NCBI RefSeq assembly: GCF_020085105.1
Contig: NC_058064.1
Location: 5,001-69,000 of the forward strand
DNA from: Siniperca chuatsi
Lineage: Eukaryota; Chordata; Actinopteri; Centrarchiformes; Sinipercidae
Length of the DNA stretch: 64,000 nucleotides
Direction: 5' to 3'
Positions within the stretch are counted from its first letter, which is position 1, and the number at the start of each line of letters is the position of its first letter. The notes under the pieces were generated by a model. That model was not told the DNA's origin, did not search any database, and saw only the letters and a list, made by a program, of their open reading frames with translations. The position numbers and the translations under genes are program-made. Below are positions 1 to 10,600 of the stretch, one piece after another.

Positions 1-587
1 GAGGAGGTAAAAAAACACGGTCCGAGTCCAGGTGAAGCGTCCAGGTGTACGAACTACAGCCACACAGGTAGATCTCAGGTGTTTGTCCGCGCACGGATGG
101 AAGATGTGTTTTATTAATGTGGTTTATATTTACATTCCTGCAGACTCCAGTCAGAGCTGATGAGCTCTGTTTTACCAGAGTTGGTAGAATTACGTCTGTT
201 ACTACACTCGTGTTGTTAGTTATTTCTAGTTAGGGATTATCGTTAAATGGGTTATTACATCATTTATTACTAACTGCAAAGTTATCAGAGCCAGGGCTAA
301 ACAAGACAAGCACACTGCAAGGGATATTTACTATAGAACAAGTATAAAAAAAGAAACAAGTTATAATAAAATGTGTTTTATGTTTTAGTTGCCTTGGAAG
401 AAACATTTTGCAGCATTTTAAACTGATGCGAAACTTGAAATAAACCTCCGTCACTGTGTTTGTTAGTAGATATTAAAGAAGTTCAGCTCTGTTTATTTGT
501 CACTTCTCATTCAGTCACATCGGGATGTGATTCCTGTCATTTCTTTACTGCCTATAAGTCAGAATAATGTCCAAAACAAATGATCAG

Positions 588-1053
588 CAGTGCTGGAAGT
601 ACTCAGATCATTTACTTCAGTAGAAATATCAGTAATGTAAAAAATACTCGGTCAAAGTCCTGCGATGAAAAATTTACTGAAGATAAAATACGGAAGTATC
701 AGAAATAAAATGTTCTTAAAGAATCAAAAGTAAAAGTACTCATTATGTAAAATGACATGTCCTTGTTTTATTATTACATTACATCATTATTATTGTATTG
801 ATATGTAAGCTGTACTTTATTGTTGTAACTAGTCGAGGTGGAGTTTAAATACTTCATATACTGTTGGGGATTTTAATCTGCAGCCATGAGGGTTACGAAA
901 AGTAATTACAGCTTGTTAAATAAATGTAGTGCAGTAAAAAGTACAATAGTTCCCTCTGAAATATAGTGTTGTAGAAGTATACACTGGATAAGCAGCATAA
1001 AATACTGAGTACAAGTACAAGTACCTCTAACGTGTACAGTACTTCCACCACTG
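588..1053. mobile_element. Small TIR element (MITE-like)
   Basis: The two ends form an imperfect terminal inverted repeat: CAGTGCTGGAAGTACT at 588-603 and its near-complement ending CCACCACTG at 1053 (15 of 16 bases pair). The interior is AT-rich and full of GTACTT/AAGTAC motifs, as in the abundant non-autonomous TIR elements that begin CAGTGNTGGAAGTA in many teleost genomes. No transposase is visible, and I could not find a clear 8-bp target duplication (ATGATCAG against TTGCAATG). The rest of 1-1387 holds no gene I can support. It is 5' flank or first intron of calu. Confidence 0.6.
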
Positions 1054-1387
1054 TTGCAATGTAATTTCTCCAACTTTTGTTGGTATAAAATGTAATAATA
1101 ATAACAATAAACTTTATTTATTTTTACTTTCTTAATAATGTTACAAAGTAGGCAGAGTTCCATCGCAGACGCCCGCTCAGCCTCGTCACAAAGCTGGGAG
1201 TGGTAATAAGATACTCGGAGCTATCTGAGTGTCTCACAGTGTCGCAGTTTTAATGTCCAACATCTCTTAGAGGAATTTATGTTTAAGAAATCAATCTGAT
1301 TCTGATCTGAACTATGGAGGTGAGAAATGTTTCAAATCAAAGAGTTTTGATATCAGCCATCTAATGTGTCTTTGTGTCTCTGTCAGG

Positions 1388-4300
1388 ATGATCCGCCCAT
1401 TGCTGATGTGTTTCGTCCTTTGCGTCGTCTACGGCAGCAGTAAACCGACAGAGAAGAAGAGTCGAGTTCACGATGAAGAACCTCTCAGCCACCTCGAACA
1501 CGACGACAACAAAAACTACGACTACGACCACGAAGCGTTTCTGGGTCAAGACGAGGCCAAAACCTTCGACCACCTCCCTCCGGAGGAGAGCAAACGGAGG
1601 CTCGGGTGAGTTCAAGGGAAAGAAAAACATCCTTCTGCTCAGCGGAGACAAATCGTTTGTAACATTACTGAGAAAGACGAGACGCCAATAAATATGCAGA
1701 AATGTTCCTTCTTTGCTTTCACATCAGGACATCTGTTGGCTCAGACTTCTTTCGGGTGTCTTTGTGTCACTAAATGAACCAAACTGAAAAAATTAAATAA
1801 ACCTGAATAAACTTCTCTCTCTGTGTAAACTTACAAAAAGTTGTGGATGTTTCCACCAAGCAACAGGAAATATAAAGCAGAAGATTTCCAGTTTGTCACA
1901 ACTAGCATTGTAGTTATATCTAACGCCAATGAACTTCCAATAATATTTCCAATAAACTAGTCCATTTGACACTTTTCACGCGCTCTCACGCAGTGAAAAG
2001 CTCATTTATAACTGATAACGGGTCAACTCCGCCCAGCTAATGCGACACTAGCCTGAGCCACTCTCGCGATGTGAGCAGCAGACTCCGTGTGTCACTGATT
2101 ACGTGACATCTTTATATGGAGGCCGACAAGGGCAAACGCACTGCAGCTTAAGATAACACATGCAAATTAAGAAAACATCTTCATTAATTTGACAACACGC
2201 GCAGCATTTGGAAAACACAAAGACACTAAAAAGTGCTGAACACGGCTTTGACACGTTGTTGTTGCGCCGGTTTGTGACTCGTGAAGTTCTTGACGTCGGG
2301 TCGGTGTATCATCGGTTCATGTTCATGTTGTGGGTTTCTGACTTCTGCTCCTGCTCTACTCTGCACTGAAAGTGACGCTGCATGCAGCTCGCAAGAAGGA
2401 AAAAAGTGGAATTCTTTCAGTAATTTTAATGATTTGTGAGATTTAGTGTTTATGACAGATATTAACCTTCACTATCCTACCACCAGTGTTGACAGACGGC
2501 CTGCAGCCTGCATGGTAATCATATAGGCACGATTACACCAGAACTATACTGAGGTATAAGCTACAGAAGGCCAAGCAGTGAAATTATAAAGAGATAACCA
2601 GAATCACATTTTTTTGGGGGGGTGTTGTGCTTTGATGGCCGTAGTCACAAGATGGCGCCGTACGACCTCAGCCTGTCAAATCAAGGAGCTTTGTTGTCTC
2701 CTCATGGTGCATCACAGCATAACTGTCTAAACTTAAAAACTTATATTTGAGGATGAAAAATTTCACCGGTGGGTTTAATGCAGGAAACCTTGCAGACTGC
2801 AGGAAATGAGTCACAAAACTTTTTGGTGTCCTCTGGAAACACTTCCGTTGTCATTTTATGTATTTGCAGTATGTTTTCTTAATTTCCTTGTGTTTTGTCT
2901 ATTTGCATGTGTTGACATGTCAGTCGCAGTGCGTTTGCCCTTGTCGGCCACCGTACTTTTACCATCTTTAGATGTGAAAGTTAAGTGTGGATACATGAAG
3001 GTAAAAAGGATTATGTTCCTATATAAGCCATTACGTTTAAGACAATGAGATGGTGGCTATACGATGGGTTTTTTTGTTTTTTAAAATATAGACCTATCCT
3101 AGCTTAGATCCCACAGCACGATGTTCAGCAGGTTCTGGGTTAAACATGCGGAGCGTAAGAAGCCTGTTCTGAGGTATAGTTACCAGTTTTCTGGCAGAAT
3201 GATTAAACTGAGCATGAGAGCCATCTGATTCATATTGTGTTGCTTTTAAGTAGCTGAGAATATGATCATTTCATGTAGAAATGCAGAGAATGGTCCAAAT
3301 CCTTTTTCTCCCGTGAGTCCCATTTTTCAGCGCCCCCAGAAGGCCTACTCATAAGTTCATTTCAGTGTGCTCATGGACATCGACACACCATTTATAGAAT
3401 AACAGCAGATGCAGCCGGATCAGGTGGATGTTGGTGTTAGTGATCTGACTGTACACTTTCTAAGTGTCTGAGCTGATTAGTAATAAAGCAAACCTTTCAT
3501 AACAACACTGTGCTTCTCTCTGCAGCATCATCGCGGATAAAATCGACAGTAACAAAGATGGTTTTATCTCAGAGGAAGAGCTGAAGGTTTGGATCAAAAA
3601 CGCTCAGAAGAAACACATTTCGGACAGCGTGGAGCATCAGTGGAAAGACTTCGATATGAACAGTGACGGTGTGATCAGCTGGGAGGAGTACAAGAACGTC
3701 ACGTACGGGAGTTATCTGGGTAAAGAATGAAACGTCTGTTTTTAATGACGTCAAACAGCAGAGAGATTTCTTCTTCGGTAGAGTGATTTTCTGATCGATT
3801 CTCTGATTGATTACCTCTAACAGACGACCCTCAGACGGACACAGAGTATAACTACACTCACATGATGTCGAGGGACGAGAGGCGTTTCAGAGTCGCAGAC
3901 AGAAACGGAGATCTGATCGCAGACAAACAAGAATTCACGGCTTTTCTTCATCCTGAAGATCACGAACACATGAAGGACATCGTGGTGCAGGTGAGAGTGA
4001 TGTCACTGACAGGATGTCACTGACGTCATGTGATGTAGCTGAAGTCATGTGTGCGCTCACTGTCACAGGAAACGATGGAAGACATCGACAAGAACGGAGA
4101 CGGTTTCATCGACCTGAAGGAGTACATCGGTAAGAAGTACTGCACACGAACGTTTACTCATCTCCTTTTTTTAAATCAAACGTTAAATTAAAAGGTGAGT
4201 TTGGAGAGTTTCACAGGACGAAGGTCCTGTCACCTGTCAGGTGTTTGGTCCTGGATGGAGCAGACAGTTTAGTTTTAGAAGCGTGTGGAGGAGGTTGGTG

Positions 4301-5309
4301 GAGGTCTGGTTATGGAGGGAGTTTGAATGGAGTCTGTGGTGGGACAGGGAGCAGGGGAAAAGATAAGGTATGATCATATTACATTTCCATCACTGCTATT
4401 GAAGCCTGTATGGCGGACGAATTCAGCCGTGTGTTTCCTGTTTCAGTTTCAGATTCACAGGTCGGAGGTCACCTTTGACCGAGGGGGATGCACTGTGTTT
4501 GCAAATGTAGAAGTTATTATTCTAGCATGTTTCTTCACCATATTTAGCACATTATCACACTACCAGGCTACAAACTGCGCTCTCACACGCTGTTTACAGT
4601 CTGTGATCACTCTGATTATTTATTTATGCCAGCATCAGAAGCGTGACATGGCATCCTTTCTCTGGGCCGAGTGCAGGGAAACTTTGCTGAATGGAAACGT
4701 AATGTGACCGTAGCTTTAGTAGCGTCAGGTCATTGTTGGTCTGCACGTGGGATTTGACAAGAAGAAATTTGTACAGTATCACCAGACTTATAGTTTAATT
4801 AAACAATCAGAGTACTTTCACCGTTGGTAAGTAAGATTTACAGAAGAGAGATCACACAGTGTAAATAACTAGTTAGTTTCTCCTCTAATCTTTATCTCGT
4901 CTGTAGGTGACATGTACACTTCAGAGGATGAGGAAGAAGATCCAGAGTGGGTGGCGACAGAGCGTCAGCAGTTTTCCGAGTTCAGAGACAAAAACAACGA
5001 TGGAAAGATGGACAAAGAGGAAACTCTAGACTGGATTCTTCCATCTGATTACGACCACGCTGAAGCTGAGGCCAAACACCTTCTGCACGAGTCCGACGCC
5101 AATCAGGTCAAACTGATGTGTTTTTACTTTAAACCCACTGCTTCAGATTGACCTGTTCTCTCTGCAACTGTTTACATGTCTAACACCTGGGTGTCTTTTT
5201 TCAGGATGGAAAACTCACCAAAAAGGAAATTCTCGACAAATACGAGGTGTTTGTTGGAAGTCAGGTGACGGACTTCGGGGAGGCTTTACTACGACACGAC
5301 GAGTTCTAG
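1388..5309 (+). CDS. calu: Calumenin, ER-lumenal EF-hand Ca2+-binding protein
   Basis: Coding exons: 1388-1605, 3526-3719, 3824-3990, 4069-4129, 4907-5106 and 5205-5309. All join in phase with GT/AG borders and give 314 residues (human CALU has 315). The start ATG lies two bases after an acceptor (CAG/G-ATG), so a non-coding first exon must lie upstream. A signal peptide (about residues 1-19, hydrophobic [12 protein letters not shown]) precedes the family segment SKPTEKK. Six EF-hand loops follow: [60 protein letters not shown] and [12 protein letters not shown]. The protein ends HDEF, the CREC-family ER retention signal. The family (known) binds Ca2+ with low affinity in the secretory pathway and modulates folding and gamma-carboxylation. 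Teleosts carry calua and calub; I cannot tell which this is. Reticulocalbins are less likely because of SKPTEKK and HDEF. Confidence 0.95.
2121..2949. mobile_element. Fold-back / TIR element in calu intron 1
   Basis: A 24-base segment at 2121-2144, beginning GGCCGACAAGGG, has a perfect reverse complement at 2926-2949. Further in, AACACATGCAAAT near 2154-2166 pairs with its complement near 2901-2913. The arms are separated by about 780 bases with no transposase coding. This is the structure of a non-autonomous fold-back DNA element. The exact outer ends are not clear, because complementarity may extend a little beyond 2121 and 2949. Family unknown. Confidence 0.65.
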
Positions 5310-5926
5310 AGACGTAGCAGACTGTTAGATAGAAAACGTGATTTTACTCTTGTTTTTGACAAATAATTTATTTTGTAAACCTACAGAAGAGAACAGCTTT
5401 TAACAACTTTGTGTGTCTACCTTTGGTTTTAAAACTGTTACATTCAGATGATGGTCAAAGATGGAAACACAGCTTTGACTGGTCAGTTTGATCTTTCATT
5501 TCCATTTGTAGGTTGGCTTTATATTCCGTCCATTGTTTGTTTATTTTTCCTGTTAAACGTTGTAGTTTTCTGCTGCTGTGGTCAGTTGACTGAACTCTCC
5601 TCGCTTTGGTGCCTCACAGTTTTTATCTGTACATTTTATTTCATATTTCTTTCATTTGTGTTCATGATGCCAACAGCACTTAAATGTTTTGTGAAAAGCC
5701 TAAACTTTAGGACTTTGATTTAATGAGAGAATGAAGTCAAAGGAGTTGGAAATGTCATGAAGTGAGTGCTTTAAAAAGAATTGTCACTCTACATTTTATA
5801 TCACTGTAAAACTAATTTACACCAGTTTGTCTTGAATTTGCACACACGCAGAAAGTCAGTGGGTTAGGGTTAGTCATTCATATTTTACACTACATGCTGT
5901 ACTTTGACTTTCACAGCCTGTTTATC

Positions 5927-5932
5927 AATAAA
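5927..5932 (+). terminator. calu: calu poly(A) signal
   Basis: AATAAA lies about 620 bases after the calu stop codon, in an AT-rich stretch. It is the first good signal downstream, so the 3' UTR probably covers 5310 to about 5950. A short ORF inside it has no homology I recognise. Confidence 0.6.
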
Positions 5933-6293
5933 AATATATAGTTAAAATGGTGTTTTTGTTTGGAGTGAACCGATCCTTTAAGACCACACTGTTGAATAGT
6001 GCGAAACAGTCGGAACTGTATTCAGTGTCGATATGAGAGCAGAATGTTTACACAGAAATAAACAGTCTAAATTTCCTAAAAGAGACTGAGGACAAACAAA
6101 CTCTTTAGAATATTTTTATGAGATTTTGTTGTTGCCTTTGATCTAAACAAAGATGTTCTACAGTAAAATATCAGTTTGTTGTATTTACATGTTTTGAGTA
6201 TTTAACACATTTCCTCTGAGTCTTCAGAGAATAATTCCCCAAACTCTGACCTGTAAAAGTCCTTTTGTGATTAAATGTCCTTCTGTCTTCAGT

Positions 6294-6299
6294 TTTATT
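6294..6299 (-). terminator. opn1sw1: opn1sw1 poly(A) signal candidate
   Basis: AATAAA reads on the minus strand only about 14 bases past the opsin stop codon at 6313-6315. If used, it gives an unusually short 3' UTR of a few tens of bases. calu converges from the other side, leaving roughly 300 bases between the two transcript ends. Confidence 0.45.
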
Positions 6300-6312
6300 T
6301 TTGTTCCAAACA

Positions 6313-9300
6313 TTAAGAGGCTGTGGACACTGAAGACGTCTCAGTCTTTGAAGAAACGTCAGATGGTTCATCCATTTTCTTTCCAAAGACCATCTCCATG
6401 ATGCAGGCGTTAAACTGAAGAGAAGAGCAACAATAAAGATTATTATTATTATTATTACAGGATTTTATTAGAACCTCTGTTTGATCCGGTCTGACCTGAG
6501 TACAACAAAACACAGCTGGACACACAAACGGCATCAGGAACAATCACACACATCTCTAAACATGTTCAAAATGAAGTTGGATTTCATCCAATGGGATGAG
6601 ACATTCGAGAGTCAAACACACCTGAGATCACCTGAGCACTTCTAAATGTGAGCAGAGAAGTGAGATACTGAGGCAGCTTTTGCAGACCTTTATAAATAAA
6701 CATGATTTCTAAATGCGCGTGCTGCCTGCACGTCACAGCTGTTTTGTTGATGCTTCCTGTGGAAGTGGATTGTAGATGAATTTAGTCCATAAATCTGTCA
6801 GATAACGTTACTGACTGTAAGATGCTTCTTCTTAACGGCAGGTGCAGCAGATCAATCAGCTTCTGAATAGAGATATTGCAGTAATTACGTTTGCATTTGT
6901 CCATTCGTCCGTCTGTCTCATTATCGTTTGTTTTTGTTCGTTGGCCAAACATTTGATCGTAGTTTTCATTTCCAAAGGTTACTTTTTGTTTAGTTCTAGT
7001 CTCGTTTTCGTCGTGAGAAAAAGTTTGTCAATAAATGTTTCGTCATAGTTTTCATTGACAAAACTAAAAGTGGTTAAACTGTGCTCACCTGTAGAGGGAA
7101 GGGTTAACTGTGCTCACCTGTAGAGGGAAAGGTTAACTGTGCTCACCTGTAGAGGGAAGGGTTAACTGTGCTCACCTGTAGAGGGAAGGGTTAATTGTGC
7201 TCACCTGTTGAGGGAAAGGTTAACTGTGCTCACCTGTAGAGGGAAGGGTTAACTGTGCTCACCTGTTGAGGGAAAGGTTAACTGTGCTCACCTGTAGAGG
7301 GAAAGGTTAACTGTGCTCACCTGTAGAGGGAAGGGTTAATTGTGCTCACCTGTAGAGGGAAAGGTTAACTGTGCTCACCTGTAGAGGGAAGGGTTAATTG
7401 TGCTCACCTGTAGAGGGAAGGGTTAACTGTGCTCACCTGTTGAGGGAAGGGTTAACTGTGCTCACCTGTAGAGGGAAAGGTTAACTGTGCTCACCTGTTG
7501 AGGGAAGGGTTAACTGTGCTCACCTGTAGAGGGAAAGGTTAACTGTGCTCACCTGTAGAGGGAAGGGTTAACTGTGCTCACCTGTAACCTGTAGAGGGAA
7601 AGGTTAACTGTGCTCACCTGTAGAGGGAAGGGTTAACTGTGCTCACCTGTAGAGGGAAGGGTTAACTGTGCTCACCTGTAACCTGTAGAGGGAAAGGTTA
7701 ACTGTGCTCACCTGTAGAGGGAAGGGTTAACTGTGCTCACCTGTTGAGGGAAAGGTTAACTGTGCTCACCTGTAACCTGTTGAGGGAAGGGTTAATTGTG
7801 CTCACCTGTAGAGGGAAGGGTTAACTGTGCTCACCTGTTGAGGGAAAGGTTAACTGTGCTCACCTGTAGAGGGAAGGGTTAACTGTGCTCACCTGTAGAG
7901 GGAAGGGTTAACTGTGCTCACCTGTTGAGGGAAAGGTTAACTGTGCTCACCTGTAACCTGTTGAGGGAGGGGTTAACTGTGCTCACCTGTTGAGGGAAAG
8001 GTTAACTGTGCTCACCTGTAGAGGGAAGGGTTAATTGTGCTCACCTGTAGAGGGAAAGGTTAACTGTGCTCACCTGTAGAGGGAAGGGTTAATTGTGCTC
8101 ACCTGTAGAGGAAGGGTTAACTGTGCTCACCTGTTGAGGAAAGGTTAACTGTGCTCACCTGTAGAGGAAGGGTTAACTGTGCTCACCTGTAGAGGGAAGG
8201 GTTAACTGTGCTCACCTGTTGAGGGAAAGGTTAACTGTGCTCACCTGTAACCTGTTGAGGGAGGGGTTAACTGTGCTCACCTGTTGAGGGAAAGGTTAAC
8301 TGTGCTCACCTGTAGAGGGAAGGGTTAATTGTGCTCACCTGTAGAGGGAAAGGTTAACTGTGCTCACCTGTAGAGGGAAGGGTTAATTGTGCTCACCTGT
8401 AGAGGGAAGGGTTAACTGTGCTCACCTGTTGAGGGAGGGGTTAACTGTGCTCACCTGTAGAGGGAAAGGTTAACTGTGCTCACCTGTTGAGGGAAGGGTT
8501 AACTGTGCTCACCTGTAACCTGTAGAGGGAAAGGTTAACTGTGCTCACCTGTAGAGGGAAGGGTTAACTGTGCTCACCTGTAGAGGGAAGGGTTAACTGT
8601 GCTCACCTGTAACCTGTAGAGGGAAAGGTTAACTGTGCTCACCTGTAGAGGGAAGGGTTAACTGTGCTCACCTGTAGAGGGAAGGGTTAACTGTGCTCAC
8701 CTGTTGAGGGAAAGGTTAACTGTGCTCACCTGTAACCTGTTGAGGGAGGGGTTAACTGTGCTCACCTGTAGAGGGAAAGGTTAACTGTGCTCACCTGTTG
8801 AGGGAAGGGTTAACTGTGCTCACCTGTAGAGGGAAGGGTTAACTGTGCTCACCTGTAGAGGGAAGGGTTAACTGTGCTCACCTGTAACCTGTTGAGGGAG
8901 GGGTTAACTGTGCTCACCTGTAGAGGGAAAGGTTAACTGTGCTCACCTGTTGAGGGAAGGGTTAATTGTGCTCACCTGTAGAGGGAAGGGTTAACTGTGC
9001 TCACCTGTTGAGGGAAAGGTTAACTGTGCTCACCTGTTTGTTCATGAAGGCGTAGATGAGCGGGTTGTAAATACACGAGCTCTTGGAGAAAAACGCCGGG
9101 ATGGTGACGAATCGATAATCTTTGTTTTCGTCTGAAGAGTAGCTGAAGTAAAGACCTGCCAGAGCGTACGGACCGTAACAGGTGACGAAGGATGCCACCA
9201 TGATGATGATCATCCTCGATACTTCCTTCTCCGCCTTCTGGGTGGAGGCCGACTCCGTCTGCTGGGCTGCTACCTGAAGAAAACAAACAAGAAGTTCAAA

Positions 9301-10474
9301 CCAGGACGAGGATTTTCTGAGTCGCCAAAGACTCTAGGTTCTGTCTGCTGCAACAGAAACGTTATTTTTTAACATGTTTCCGAAGTTGTGACGCTTTCCT
9401 CATCAACAAAAATCACAAAATAATCACATGAGAGAAGTGAGATGCTGCTGGTGTTAAACTCACAGCTCTCAGAGCGCCCAATAACTGAGAGTAGGAGAAG
9501 ATGATGATGCTGAGCGGACTGATGAAGCAGGTCACTATCAGGAACTGTACGTAGCTGCTGCAGTTAAACTCCTCGCTGTGAGTGTACCAGTCGGGTCCAC
9601 AGGAGCAGCCCAGACCCTCGGGGATGTACCTGAAAACAAAAACATGGTTCATGTTTAAAGCATCAGATCGACTCAGACTGATGAGCTCCTACAGGTGTTA
9701 CCTACCTGCTCCAGCCAAAGAAAGGTGGGGCGGCACAGCCGATCCCCATGAACCAGGTGAAGGCGACAGCAGCCAGAGCATGGTGACTGCCGAACTTAAA
9801 GGCTCCAAACGGTTTACAGATGACCAGGTATCTCTCAAAAGACAGGGCAGCCAAAGACCAGGCCGTCACCAGTCCTGAAGACACAGAAGGGGTTAAAATA
9901 TGACAGTAGAAAGAAAGATTAAATCAACAGTCAGTAGTTTGACTAAAAATCATCTGTATCTCATTGTGTTTGCCTGCTGTTGAGATCAAATAAAACTCAC
10001 TCAGCTGATTTTATTGAAAAGATAAAACAGTTGGTAATAGAGCCCATGGCAGACTCGGGGCACACGTGGTGTGATGTAACATCTGTAGCATCTACCTGTT
10101 GCTGAAATAAAATAAAACAGCTGATTTGATCTACCTGCTATTGATCCCATGGCAGCCTCAAGGGCACACAAGGTGTAACCCAGGAAGTAGTAACCCCTCA
10201 GGGTGGCGACAAACACCTGACTGACAGAGAAGGTGACGAAGATGAATCCTGAGAAGCAGATGTTGACGAGGATGTAGTTGAGAGGGACTCGAAGCTTCTC
10301 GTACTTGACCGTCACGAGGAGAACGATAAAGTTTAAAGGTGCTCCCGTGAACAGAACAATGCCCATAAAGATGGTCTGCAAGTGAAACGCCCAATGAGGG
10401 GCCAGGTAATACTGGGGCCCCTCGAAGGGACTCACTTTAGAAATGTTCTCGTACAGGTGGAAGTGTTTCCCCAT
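6313..10474 (-). CDS. opn1sw1: SWS1 (UV-sensitive) cone opsin
   Basis: Five exons on the minus strand: 10474-10135, 9874-9706, 9629-9464, 9273-9034 and 6414-6313. They splice in phase to 338 residues; exons 2-4 measure 169, 166 and 240 nt, the sizes I recall for SWS1. It is a seven-helix GPCR that binds retinal. Visible are an N-terminal NIS glycosylation site, the counterion Glu113 (CALEAA), the Schiff-base Lys296 in [11 protein letters not shown], the NPLIY motif and a Ser/Thr-rich tail. By bovine numbering the tuning sites read F86, S90, Q93, A97, A114 and S118. Phe86 is the known signature of a UV-tuned pigment, so I infer UV sensitivity. The protein ends SVSTAS and lacks the VxPx-type end seen in many opsins. 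The position between calu and tnpo3 agrees with vertebrate synteny. Intron 4 holds a minisatellite that abuts the exon-4 donor. Confidence 0.95.
7071..9033. repeat. ~29-bp minisatellite in opn1sw1 intron 4, each unit carrying splice-site motifs
   Basis: Roughly 65 tandem copies of a 29-bp unit, GTGCTCACCTGTAGAGGGAA followed by GGGTTAACT. Variants differ mainly by TAGAGG/TTGAGG, AAGGG/AAAGG and TTAACT/TTAATT. Several units carry a 7-base insert (CTGTAACCTGT). On the opsin-sense strand a unit reads GTTAACC, then CCCTCTACAG, then GTGAGCACA: branch-like motif, pyrimidine tract, AG, and immediately a donor. The array begins at the authentic exon-4 donor, which is itself the first unit. Larger blocks also repeat, for example around 7951 and 8245. 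Confidence 0.97.
10021..10080 (-). repeat. Decayed copy of the 3' edge of opsin exon 1
   Basis: The stretch with CCCATGGCAG and GGGCACAC at 10043-10066 mirrors the end of exon 1 at about 10146-10175, and so does some flanking intron. The offset is about 103 bases. The copy has lost the donor and is diverged, so it is a relic of tandem duplication and not an alternative exon. Confidence 0.65.
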
Positions 10475-10515
10475 CGTGGCCCTGAGCTTTCTAACACACC
10501 TGAAGACTTCAGCCT

Positions 10516-10525
10516 CTTTATATAC
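10516..10525 (-). promoter_or_regulatory. opn1sw1: opn1sw1 TATA box
   Basis: On the minus strand GTATATAAAG lies about 42-51 bases upstream of the opsin ATG. Cone opsin genes are commonly TATA-driven with a short 5' UTR, and this spacing would put transcription start within about 20-25 bases of the ATG. Confidence 0.6.
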
Positions 10526-10594
10526 ACCCATAAACCACTTACACCAAAGATTTCCTCCGAAGAGCTGCTTTGCTTTTTCTAAAGTCACATCTTA

Positions 10595-10600
10595 GGATTA
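10595..10600. promoter_or_regulatory. CRX/OTX-like site upstream of opn1sw1
   Basis: GGATTA (TAATCC on the other strand) is the core bound by CRX/OTX5 in photoreceptor genes. It lies about 70 bases upstream of the TATA box. The motif is short, so position is the main support. Confidence 0.35.

Noticed and set aside
1361-1691. Alternative frames ([11 protein letters not shown] and minus [11 protein letters not shown]) over calu exon 1
   Set aside because: Shadows of the calumenin signal-peptide exon, which matches the family residue by residue.
7071-9033. CRISPR-like array (regular repeats)
   Set aside because: Units are contiguous, with no unique spacers, and it lies in an intron of a vertebrate opsin.
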